16,712 nt of DNA, taken from UBA4582 sp038106185 (GTDB lineage: Bacteria; Pseudomonadota; Gammaproteobacteria; Pseudomonadales; Azotimanducaceae). The position numbers were made by a program, and so were the translations under genes. The notes below the pieces were generated by a model. The model did not search any database. It saw only the letters and a list, made by a program, of their open reading frames with translations, and had not been told where the DNA came from. Shown here one piece after another: positions 7,656-14,455 of the stretch (within the stretch, counting starts at the first letter, position 1; every line of letters begins with the position of its first letter). Location of the stretch: assembly GCA_038106185.1 (NCBI GenBank), contig JAYODE010000055.1:1-16712 (forward strand), given 5' to 3'.

Positions 7656-7686
7656 ACGCAGCTCTTCATCAGTTCAAAGAAGTCTT

Positions 7687-8655
7687 ATGCGTCTGGTTCT
7701 AGCCCCTATGGAAGGCGTCGTCGATCTGCATATGCGCGCGCTCCTCACCAGCCTGGGCGGCCTGGACGGCTGCGTCACAGAGTTCGTGCGAGTCAGCAAC
7801 CGCCAGGTTCTGCCTGAGCGTGCCTTTAAGAAACTCTGCCCTGAACTCGACCACAACAGCCATACCGCCAGCGGCACGCCGATCAAATTGCAGCTACTGG
7901 GTGGCTGTCCCCAAACCCTGGCTGACAATGCCGTTAAAGCCGCAGAGCTGGGTGCAATCGCGATTGATTTAAACTTCGGCTGCCCGACTAAAACCGTGAA
8001 TAACAGTCATGGCGGAGCTTGCCTGCTGCAGTATCCGGAGCAGGTCTACCGCATTGTCGCGGCAGTTCGCAGTGCGGTGCCATTGGCGGTCCCTGTCAGC
8101 GCCAAAATTCGACTGGGTTTCAATGATCGTAGCCTCTTTATGCAGAATGCTCAGGCAGTCGCTACCGCCGGTGCCAACGAGCTGACAGTGCATGCCCGCT
8201 CCAAAGCGGACGGTTACAAGCCACCCGCCTACTGGGATTATATAGGTCGAATCCGCGAGGCACTGGAGATTCCAGTGATTGCCAATGGCGAGATTTGGTC
8301 ACCGCAAGACTGGCAGCTTTGTCTTGCCCAAACCGGATGTGATGCTTACATGCTTGGCCGCGGCATCCTCGCGCGGCCCGATTTGGCGCTGGCGATCAAG
8401 GCCGCAGCGGCGCACAGGCATTACGAGCCTATGCCATGGCCTAAGGTCGCAAGCCTGCTCCTGGACTATTACCTCACCACAAAACCCTTATATCCCGTTA
8501 AGTTCCTTGGCAATAGGGTCAAGCAGTGGCTGTCTTACCTGCGCCTGAACTACGCTCAGGCAGATCAGCTGTTCAACGAGATCAAGAAGGTGCAAAACGC
8601 CGAAGTATTTGAGCGCGCTCTATTGGCGCATACCAGCGAAGAGCACGGGACTTGA
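7687..8655 (+). CDS. dusC: tRNA-dihydrouridine(16) synthase DusC
   Basis: This 322-residue FMN enzyme reduces uridine to dihydrouridine in the tRNA D-loop, at U16 for the DusC class. The start MRLVLAPMEGVVD and the following TEFVRV match DusC closely. The catalytic cysteine is Cys99 in DLNFGCPTKTVN. FMN/phosphate-binding residues are in VSAKIRLGF, ELTVHARSK and VIANGEIW, then CDAYMLGRG. The C-terminal RVKQWLSYLR is the segment typical of U16-specific Dus, which orients tRNA differently from DusA and DusB. Length is slightly above the E. coli 315. The ribosome binding site is weak (AAAGAAG). DusC is known mainly from gammaproteobacteria and related lineages, which supports the taxonomic guess. 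It is flanked by unrelated genes and probably has its own promoter. Confidence 0.95.
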   Translation: MRLVLAPMEGVVDLHMRALLTSLGGLDGCVTEFVRVSNRQVLPERAFKKLCPELDHNSHTASGTPIKLQLLGGCPQTLADNAVKAAELGAIAIDLNFGCPTKTVNNSHGGACLLQYPEQVYRIVAAVRSAVPLAVPVSAKIRLGFNDRSLFMQNAQAVATAGANELTVHARSKADGYKPPAYWDYIGRIREALEIPVIANGEIWSPQDWQLCLAQTGCDAYMLGRGILARPDLALAIKAAAAHRHYEPMPWPKVASLLLDYYLTTKPLYPVKFLGNRVKQWLSYLRLNYAQADQLFNEIKKVQNAEVFERALLAHTSEEHGT

Positions 8656-8774
8656 ACCAGTTTTTCACGGTAATATCAGGTGCAGAAACGAGGATTTTTT
8701 AGGCGCTAAAGTCCGCCTGCCAAAGCCTTGACGCATTCGAGCGTCGAGCGCCTCACAGCGAAAGGAGTAAACCT

Positions 8775-9794
8775 ATGGCACTCACTACAGCAGAGCAAAG
8801 AGCCTGGCTCGACCAGGTCATCGAACCGATTGTTGATCCAACCCGTGCGATCGTCGATCCGCATCATCATCTCTGGCGAGGTGTGCCAGGAGGAAGCTTG
8901 CCACCCTTTTTGCTTGAAGATCTGTGGAGTGACACTGAGTCAGGCCACAATATCCAGCAAACTGTTTTTATGGAGTGTGGCGCTGAATATCGGACTACAG
9001 GTCCGGCGCACCTCTTCCCAGTGGGTGAAACTGAATTCGTCACTGCCACTGCTCAGGCAAGTCGCGGCAAGGGTAAGGCCGAGATTGCGGCACTGGTTGC
9101 CCACACCGACCTGACCCAGGATACGGGCGTGATTCGTGAGGTTTTAAGCGCCCATGAGACAGCTGGCCAAGGCTTGTTTCGTGGCATTCGACAGGGCGGC
9201 GCTCACGACGCTGACCGGGTTACTGGTTGGCTAAATGCCACACCCATCGCTGACCTGTATGCAAGGCCTGAATTTCGACTCGGCGTTTCGTTGCTAGGAA
9301 AAATGGGACTCACCTACGATACCTGGCACTATCACTTTCAGAATGCCGATTACCTCGCACTGGCCAAAGCCTGCCCTGATACTGTGATGGTACTGGATCA
9401 CTTCGGCTCGCCAGTTCGGGTCGGCCCCTTCGCGAATAAACACGACGAGGTACTTGCGCAGTGGAAGCAGGATATTTTGGCGATTTCCCAATGCGAAAAT
9501 GTTTTTGCCAAAATCGGTGGACTGGCGATGCCCTGTAACGGATTCGGCTGGGAGCAGGCCGCTAAACCACCCACTTCCGATGAAGTAGTCGCTGCACAGA
9601 GAGACTATTATCTTTACGCGATCGACTGTTTCGGACCAGAGCGCTGCATGTTCGAAAGCAATTTTCCCGTCGATAAAATGTCACTGTCCTATTCGGTCTA
9701 TTGGAACGCGATGAAGAAGCTCACTGCTGACTTTTCCGAAGCAGACAAAGAAGCGCTGTTTAGCGGCACGGCGCGTCGAGTGTATAAACTCTAA
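8775..9794 (+). CDS. Amidohydrolase-2 family TIM-barrel hydrolase (lactonase-like)
   Basis: This 339-residue protein belongs to the amidohydrolase-2 group (COG3618-like), which includes sugar lactonases and 2-pyrone-4,6-dicarboxylate hydrolase. The N-terminal metal or substrate site is DPHHHLW (residues 28-34), followed by FRGIRQG (135-141), WHYHFQ (184-189, His185 and His187), MVLDHFGSP (205-213, His209) and ESNFPVDK (294-301) with Asp300 as the likely general base at the end of strand 8. No signal peptide is seen, so it is cytosolic. A strong AAAGGAG lies 8 nt before the ATG. The SDR gene starts 82 nt downstream on the same strand, so the two are probably co-transcribed, perhaps oxidation by the SDR and hydrolysis by this enzyme. 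The substrate is unknown; some relatives are decarboxylases. Confidence 0.88.
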   Translation: MALTTAEQRAWLDQVIEPIVDPTRAIVDPHHHLWRGVPGGSLPPFLLEDLWSDTESGHNIQQTVFMECGAEYRTTGPAHLFPVGETEFVTATAQASRGKGKAEIAALVAHTDLTQDTGVIREVLSAHETAGQGLFRGIRQGGAHDADRVTGWLNATPIADLYARPEFRLGVSLLGKMGLTYDTWHYHFQNADYLALAKACPDTVMVLDHFGSPVRVGPFANKHDEVLAQWKQDILAISQCENVFAKIGGLAMPCNGFGWEQAAKPPTSDEVVAAQRDYYLYAIDCFGPERCMFESNFPVDKMSLSYSVYWNAMKKLTADFSEADKEALFSGTARRVYKL

Positions 9795-9876
9795 ATTAAC
9801 CTGCAGGATACTCGAGCAGAGCTCAGCCACGGCAGGCAATAACTTTCCCTTAACGTTTGAAAACAGGAAACAACCC

Positions 9877-10638
9877 ATGGAAATGCAGAATAAAGTCGTG
9901 GTGATTACTGGCGGCAGTGGCGGTATCGGCAGAGCAATGGCCAAGGCCTTTCTTGCCGAAGGCGCTAAAGCGATCGTTCTCGTGGATTTGAACGCGGCTG
10001 CCGTCGAAGCCGCTGCCGCAGAAATTGGCTGCATTGGCGAGGTATGTGATGTCACTGATGAGGCACAGATCGTTGACTTGGTGGAGCGCACTATCGCGAG
10101 CCAAGGACAGATCGATGTCTTTTGTTCTAATGCTGGCGCCGGTGGCACTGGCCTGCTGACCGATGCGCCCAACCAGGTGTGGCAAGCCCAGTGGGAGCTG
10201 CATGTGATGTCGCACATTTATGCGGCCCGCGCTGTGTTACCTTCCATGATTGCGCGGGGCGACGGTTATTTGCTGAACACGGCTTCAGCTGCTGGCCTGC
10301 TGGCCGCCATGGGTTCTGGACCTTACACAGTGACGAAAGCCGCCGCCGTGAAATTTGCTGAATTTCTCGCGATCACCCACGGTGACGACGGCATCAAGGT
10401 GTCAGTACTCTGCCCTCAAGGCGTTAATACCGCCATGGCCCCCAGAAGCCTGGGTGATGGCCAGACAGATGGGATTATTGAACCGGAACAACTGGCGCAA
10501 ACCGTCGTTCAGACCCTGCGTGAAGAGCGGTTCTATGTCTTGCCCCATCCTGAAGTCGAAGACTATGTGCGCCGCAAGGGTAATGACATAGATCGCTGGC
10601 TAGGCGGTATGCGCCGTCTGCGGCGCAAGTCCCTGTAA
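9877..10638 (+). CDS. Short-chain dehydrogenase/reductase (classical SDR)
   Basis: This 253-residue cytosolic Rossmann-fold oxidoreductase has the nucleotide loop TGGSGGIG at 11-18, and Asp37 at the end of the second strand (VLVDLN) favours NAD(H) over NADP(H). CDVTD (57-61) and NAGAGG (85-90) follow. The catalytic Ser137, Tyr150 and Lys154 lie in NTASAAGLL and GPYTVTK. The helix-4 position that normally carries the tetrad Asn appears to be His109 in ELHVMSHIYAAR. CPQGVNTAM (about 184-192) follows the usual PG motif position, with Gln in place of the more common Pro-Gly start. An AGGAAA ribosome binding site lies about 8 nt upstream. It follows the amidohydrolase by 82 nt and ends 7 nt from the convergent M20 peptidase gene. 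The substrate is unknown. Confidence 0.92.
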   Translation: MEMQNKVVVITGGSGGIGRAMAKAFLAEGAKAIVLVDLNAAAVEAAAAEIGCIGEVCDVTDEAQIVDLVERTIASQGQIDVFCSNAGAGGTGLLTDAPNQVWQAQWELHVMSHIYAARAVLPSMIARGDGYLLNTASAAGLLAAMGSGPYTVTKAAAVKFAEFLAITHGDDGIKVSVLCPQGVNTAMAPRSLGDGQTDGIIEPEQLAQTVVQTLREERFYVLPHPEVEDYVRRKGNDIDRWLGGMRRLRRKSL

Positions 10639-10645
10639 ACTGCTG

Positions 10646-12106
10646 TTACTGAGCGCCGTGACGCAGCACCTGAACATAGGTTCGAGTACCCTGCACCAGG
10701 TTAGCCACTGATATTTTTTCATTAGTCCCATGGAATCCAGTGAGATCACTGCTGGTCACTACCATGGGATTAAACCGAAATGAATTATCGGCAATCTGAC
10801 TATAGTGAACGCTATCGGATGCGGCGATCATCAGCCCTGGCACAATCAACAGGTCCCCGTAGACTTCCTGCACCGCTTGCCCGATGAGCCTAAAGCCTGC
10901 GGAGTCCTTATCTGACACGGCTGATGCGCCACGACCTCCACGACCGCTGACACTCACTGAAACATTTTCGTTACCCACTAGCGCTGTGACATAGTCCAGC
11001 ACACCCTGCACAGTGTCTCGCGGGTGAACTCGAAAATTGACGATGGCCGTCGCCTCGATCGGCAGCACATTCGCTTTGATACTCGCACTTAACATGGTGG
11101 GCGCCGTCGTGGTTCGCAACATCGCATTGGTAAAGGTTTGCTTCGCTAGCTGCGCTTCGAGGATACTGCCGAACAGCCAACGATTGGCAAACATCATGCG
11201 CGCCACAAAGGGCATGTCACGACTGATCACATCAAACATATCGAGACTCAGCCCTTCCAATCCACCAGGCACGGGCTGATTCTCAAGCTTGGTAATCGCA
11301 TCGGCAAGCACCCCGACGGCCGTCTTCTGTGGCGGCATGGAAGAATGACCACCAACCCCTTTGGCAACAATGGCCAGTGTCACACTACCCTTCTCTGCAA
11401 CATTGATAGCGGCCATCAAACGCTCGACACCAGGCAACATCTTGTCAAACAAAAATGAGCCTTCATCCAGGCTCCAAGCGAGTTGCACCTTCTGCTTCGC
11501 CAAATGTTCCGTGATTGCGGCTGCCCCCATCGCGCCACCTCTTTCCTCGTCATGGCCGAAACTGAAATATACAGTTCTTGTTGGGGAAAATTCCTGCTGG
11601 ATCAGCCAAGTCGCGGCTTCCAACATGGCGATTACAGCACTCTTGTCATCCAATGCGCCGCGGCCCCAGATCACGCCATCATGAATCTCACCACCAAAAG
11701 GCGGGTATAACCACTGATCTTCCGTACCAGGAATGACAGGCACAACGTCATAGTGACCAGTCAAGAGGATCGGTTGCAAGGTGGGATCACTGCCTTGCCA
11801 CTTGTACAGTAAAGAATGATTGAACTGCTCCAAGGTCATGACCTGATTGACCTCAGGATAGGTTTGCTTAACCCAGTCGATAAAGCGATCGAAGACCTCG
11901 TTATTGCCGTCCTTTGCCGTTTCAAAAGACACAGTCGGCAGTTGAATAGCCTGCGAAAGGTGTTCGGCGATCAGGGCTTCATCAACCACCACCTCAACTG
12001 GCTTAACCAATGCCTGGGATACTGGCTTGTGTAAGACCGTTCTGACCAAAACGACGATCACTAGCAGAACAAGAATTCCCAACACATGCTTGAAAAAGAG
12101 ATTCAT
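10646..12106 (-). CDS. M20-family metallopeptidase, PM20D1 / carboxypeptidase S-like, membrane-anchored
   Basis: This 486-residue di-zinc peptidase has an N-terminal hydrophobic anchor (residues about 7-24, LGILVLLVIVVLV) that should place the catalytic part in the periplasm. Metal and catalytic residues are readable: His118 and Asp120 in TGHYDVVP, bridging Asp153 in GRGALDDK, catalytic Glu187 and ligand Glu188 in HDEERGG, Asp214 in SLDEG, and His459 in FHGTNEKIS. The lid/dimerisation domain lies near residues 235-365, with GVGGHSSMPP containing its conserved His. Length and motifs match yeast carboxypeptidase S and animal PM20D1, which hydrolyse dipeptides or N-acyl amino acids. The ribosome binding site is poor (GAGTGG before a run of T). 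It lies 124 nt downstream of the serine hydrolase gene on the same strand. Confidence 0.92.
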   Translation of the reverse strand: MNLFFKHVLGILVLLVIVVLVRTVLHKPVSQALVKPVEVVVDEALIAEHLSQAIQLPTVSFETAKDGNNEVFDRFIDWVKQTYPEVNQVMTLEQFNHSLLYKWQGSDPTLQPILLTGHYDVVPVIPGTEDQWLYPPFGGEIHDGVIWGRGALDDKSAVIAMLEAATWLIQQEFSPTRTVYFSFGHDEERGGAMGAAAITEHLAKQKVQLAWSLDEGSFLFDKMLPGVERLMAAINVAEKGSVTLAIVAKGVGGHSSMPPQKTAVGVLADAITKLENQPVPGGLEGLSLDMFDVISRDMPFVARMMFANRWLFGSILEAQLAKQTFTNAMLRTTTAPTMLSASIKANVLPIEATAIVNFRVHPRDTVQGVLDYVTALVGNENVSVSVSGRGGRGASAVSDKDSAGFRLIGQAVQEVYGDLLIVPGLMIAASDSVHYSQIADNSFRFNPMVVTSSDLTGFHGTNEKISVANLVQGTRTYVQVLRHGAQ

Positions 12107-12230
12107 AAAAAACCACTCTGAATTTATCCTGATTTTACCCCGGCTTGCGTCCTGACGACGGCGCTCACCGCCTAAACTGGCGACTCACGGTAAGACCGCG
12201 CAGTAGTCACTAACAACCCATGCAGGGGCA

Positions 12231-13469
12231 TTACAACGCTTTAATAATTGCTCTAAACCACTCAAAGCTTTCCAACTCGCGGTAAGAAGATTCATCATTT
12301 GTCAGGCCATACTTTGGGTTGGCAGAAAGCTTAACGATGACGATATCGTGCTTGGGATTGACGAAGACAAACTGATTATAAATACCGATCGCCGAGAACT
12401 CCCCTTCGTCACTGACAGGCAACCACCACTGGTAGCCGTAAGAAACTGGAAATTCAGGATGCGCAGACGCTTGCAGATAGGGCGCATCTGCCTGCAAAGA
12501 TGCTTGTACCCATGCGGCCGGGACGATTTGCCGTCCCTGCCAATTACCTTGCTGAAGATACAGCTGGCCGATTTTGGCATAATCACGGGCAGTGACTTGC
12601 AAACCGCCTGCGGCCATTTCCATACCCGCATCGTCGGTGATCCAGTAGGCATCCTGCTCCATACCAAGCGGCCCCCACAACTTGATCTCGGCATACTCAG
12701 ACAGTGACATACCGGTGGCGCGAACCAGCAGCATGCCCAAGGCCTGGGTGTCAGTCGAATTGTAATAGTTATAGGTACCGGGCGGCCTTGCCCGCTCAAG
12801 GCTCGCCGTAAAGGCATCGAATGAACGACCTGTGGCCATCACAGCACCATAGCGCATAATGTCAGAATCCGGATCACTGTAGTCCTCGTTCCAGCGGGCA
12901 CCCGACGACATCTGCAGTACATCTTTAATTCGTACTCCATCGTATGCTGATCCCATCAATTCAGGCACATAGTCGGTAATAGGCGCTTCAACGCCTGCTA
13001 TCAGGCCCTCGTTAATGGCAATACCTATGAGGGCGGAGACAAAACTTTTTCCCACCGACATAGACATCCAATGCACATCCGGGCCCCCGGTGAGCCAGTA
13101 ATTTTCATAGCGAATCTCACCCGCCTGGATCACCAGTAAAGCCACCGTACGAGTGTCGTCGAGAAACTGCTGAAAATCCCGTTTTTCCCCTGCAAAATCG
13201 TATGTTTGCGGCAGCGAGATAGACGCACCCACCGGAAAGTGAAACGGCTCTTCACTGGCCTTGATCGTATGGGTTGGAAACACGGCCTCGAGTCGGTTGA
13301 ATTGTTCATAAAACTCGGCACCGGTAAACAGTGCGCCCACAAAGGCTTCACGCTCGGTCAGTTCACTCGTCTCGTACCCGTCACTTGGCTCCAACTCGAG
13401 CTCAGGCTGCCCAAGGAGGAAGAACACAGAGATGCCAACAATCACCATTCCAATGAAATATTTAAACAC
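12231..13469 (-). CDS. Beta-lactamase-fold serine hydrolase (class C / NylB-like), membrane-anchored
   Basis: This protein should act in the periplasm on an amide or ester. I chose GTG 13469-13467 because GAGG lies a few nucleotides upstream and the product begins directly with VFKYFIGMVIVGISVFFLLG, a signal anchor. An alternative TTG at 13517 adds 16 polar residues. From the GTG start it has 412 residues. Ser138-Val-Gly-Lys141 (MSMSVGKSF) is the SxxK nucleophile motif. GARWNEDYSDPDSD and PPGTYNYYNSTDTQALG are typical of the NylB/6-aminohexanoate-dimer hydrolase-like branch, the latter holding the second-motif Tyr. The KTG/HTG motif is replaced by GIYNQFVFVNP, as in esterase-like relatives. 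Antibiotic hydrolysis is therefore not implied. It is divergent from iorA. Confidence 0.88.
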   Translation of the reverse strand: MFKYFIGMVIVGISVFFLLGQPELELEPSDGYETSELTEREAFVGALFTGAEFYEQFNRLEAVFPTHTIKASEEPFHFPVGASISLPQTYDFAGEKRDFQQFLDDTRTVALLVIQAGEIRYENYWLTGGPDVHWMSMSVGKSFVSALIGIAINEGLIAGVEAPITDYVPELMGSAYDGVRIKDVLQMSSGARWNEDYSDPDSDIMRYGAVMATGRSFDAFTASLERARPPGTYNYYNSTDTQALGMLLVRATGMSLSEYAEIKLWGPLGMEQDAYWITDDAGMEMAAGGLQVTARDYAKIGQLYLQQGNWQGRQIVPAAWVQASLQADAPYLQASAHPEFPVSYGYQWWLPVSDEGEFSAIGIYNQFVFVNPKHDIVIVKLSANPKYGLTNDESSYRELESFEWFRAIIKAL

Positions 13470-13565
13470 TTTAACCTCGAATATCTGGGGGGGTTCAGCG
13501 TAGTGTGCCGAGATCAACTCTGATCCTACTCGAACCCGTCGTAGACGCTTCTGTTTTCTTATGCC

Positions 13566-13709
13566 AGTCCAACCTTGAACCAGCCAAACTTTTCATTAGC
13601 CAAACTTTTCACTAGCCAATCTTTGCACTAGCCAAACTTTTCACTAGCCAATCTTTGCACCAACCAATCTTTGCACCAGCCAATCTTTGTAATAACCAAT
13701 CTTTTGGTG
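13566..13709. repeat. 16-bp tandem repeat array, nine units
   Basis: Exactly nine 16-bp units fill 144 nt without indels. The core form is AGCCAAACTTTTCACT (units at 13598 and 13630; 13582 ends CATT). A second form, AGCCAATCTTTGCACT or CACC (13614, 13646, and 13662 with AACC), differs by two linked changes at positions 7 and 12. The unit at 13678 starts in the second form and has a divergent end (GTAAT). Outer units at 13566 and 13694 are degenerate. The two forms alternate so that a 32-bp pair (13598-13629) is repeated at 13630-13661 with one difference. There are no spacers, so it is not a CRISPR array. A 16-nt unit is not a multiple of three, consistent with non-coding DNA. Confidence 0.92.
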
Positions 13710-13815
13710 CGCTACTCACAGCCTCGCTCGCTATTGACAGATGCCCTTGAGCACTCTGACAACATCTTAGAGACAATCAAAAAGCCTTTTGGACTAGGTA
13801 TGGCGCATGATACCA

Positions 13816-13823
13816 ATTATAAT
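13816..13823. promoter_or_regulatory. Possible overlapping divergent -10 boxes
   Basis: ATTATAAT contains TATAAT on the plus strand (13818-13823) and its minus-strand counterpart (13816-13821). It could serve iorA rightward or the serine hydrolase leftward. No good -35 hexamer is at 16-18 nt in either direction, so support is limited. Confidence 0.25.
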
Positions 13824-13874
13824 CATGGAACCCTCAGTCCTGCCATCAACTTGAATTCCGGCGCCAGCATTCTA

Positions 13875-13902
13875 TTTGCTGGCTACTCTTTGCTGGCTAC
13901 TC
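13875..13902. repeat. 14-bp perfect tandem duplication
   Basis: TTTGCTGGCTACTC occurs twice in direct succession (13875-13888 and 13889-13902), upstream of iorA. It is unrelated in sequence to the 16-bp array. Confidence 0.85.
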
Positions 13903-13966
13903 TGTTAGCTAATGACTAAGCGTCAAGCCGAAATTTTCAGCCACACCAATATGGAGCGCTCTTTAC

Positions 13967-14455
13967 ATGATCGAATTCACCCTCAACGGTCAAACGGTGA
14001 GAACTGACGATGACCCAAGCACACCGCTACTTTGGGTTGTCAGAGACACCTTCAAACTGAAGGGTTCCAAGTTTGGTTGTGGTGCAGGCTTATGTGGCGC
14101 TTGCACCATGCATATTGACGATGCGGCCATGCGAACCTGTCTAATGCCCATTAGCGCCGTCGCCGGCCGCCAGGTGACCACCATCGAAGGGCTGGGCACT
14201 CTGGATAACATGCACCCATTACAAACTGCGTGGGTCGAGGCCAGCGTACCCCAGTGTGGCTACTGTCAGTCTGGCCAAATTATGGCTGCGGCGGCATTGC
14301 TGAAGAGCAACCCAAGCCCTACAGAAGCCGATGTCGATGCTGCCATGTCGGGCAACATTTGCCGCTGTGGGTGCTACGGGCGGATCAAGGGCACCATTCT
14401 CAACGTGGCGCAGCAAAGCCTTGCTCACAATGCAGCACAGGAGCAAAAGGCATGA
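13967..14455 (+). CDS. iorA: Isoquinoline 1-oxidoreductase-type [2Fe-2S] subunit (alpha)
   Basis: This 162-residue small subunit carries two [2Fe-2S] clusters that pass electrons from the molybdenum site to an external acceptor. The N-terminal plant-type ferredoxin domain has Cys38, Cys43 and Cys46 (FGCGAGLCGACTM) and Cys58. The C-terminal four-helix cluster domain has Cys97 and Cys100 (QCGYCQSGQ) and Cys132 and Cys134 (GNICRCGCYGRI), with an additional Cys136 two residues later. All eight ligands are present. It has no signal peptide, so export, if any, would depend on its partner. A GGAG lies 10 nt before the ATG. The stop overlaps the iorB start (ATGA), indicating coupled translation. The physiological substrate may not be isoquinoline; family members oxidise N-heterocycles and aldehydes. 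Confidence 0.95.
   Translation: MIEFTLNGQTVRTDDDPSTPLLWVVRDTFKLKGSKFGCGAGLCGACTMHIDDAAMRTCLMPISAVAGRQVTTIEGLGTLDNMHPLQTAWVEASVPQCGYCQSGQIMAAAALLKSNPSPTEADVDAAMSGNICRCGCYGRIKGTILNVAQQSLAHNAAQEQKA

Larger units (their letters stand above)
13470..13966. other. 497-nt divergent intergenic region with tandem repeats
   Basis: This lies between the start of the serine hydrolase gene and iorA. It holds the 16-bp array (13566-13709), an isolated TTGACA (13734-13739) without a good partner -10, a TATAAT readable on both strands (13816-13823), and a 14-bp duplication (13875-13902). A GGAG 10 nt before iorA serves as its ribosome binding site (13953-13956). I find no convincing gene. A small open frame at 13671-13919 begins inside the repeat array and lacks a ribosome binding site. 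Confidence 0.7.

Noticed and set aside
8690..8735. Intrinsic terminator after dusC (T6 and GGCG/CGCC hairpin)
   Set aside because: The T-run precedes the hairpin on the plus strand and becomes an A-run on the minus strand, so the order is wrong for a terminator either way.
9681..10217. 178-codon minus-strand frame over the amidohydrolase/SDR junction
   Set aside because: It is antisense to two genes with clear family motifs; composition reflects their codon bias.
12302..12817. 171-codon same-strand alternate frame inside the serine hydrolase gene
   Set aside because: It is a frame-shifted shadow; the main frame carries continuous family motifs through this stretch.
13566..13709. CRISPR array
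   Set aside because: The units are contiguous 16-mers with no unique spacers, and no cas genes are present.
13734..13763. Strong sigma-70 promoter at TTGACA
   Set aside because: The -35 is perfect, but no acceptable -10 lies 16-18 nt downstream.
13671..13919. 82-codon open frame in the iorA upstream region
   Set aside because: It starts inside the 16-bp repeat array and reads through the 14-bp duplication, with no ribosome binding site or recognisable protein.
14230..14451. In-frame upstream extension of iorB by 74 codons
   Set aside because: It runs in another frame inside iorA, has no ribosome binding site and would bury the Tat signal. The ATGA overlap at 14452 is the natural start.
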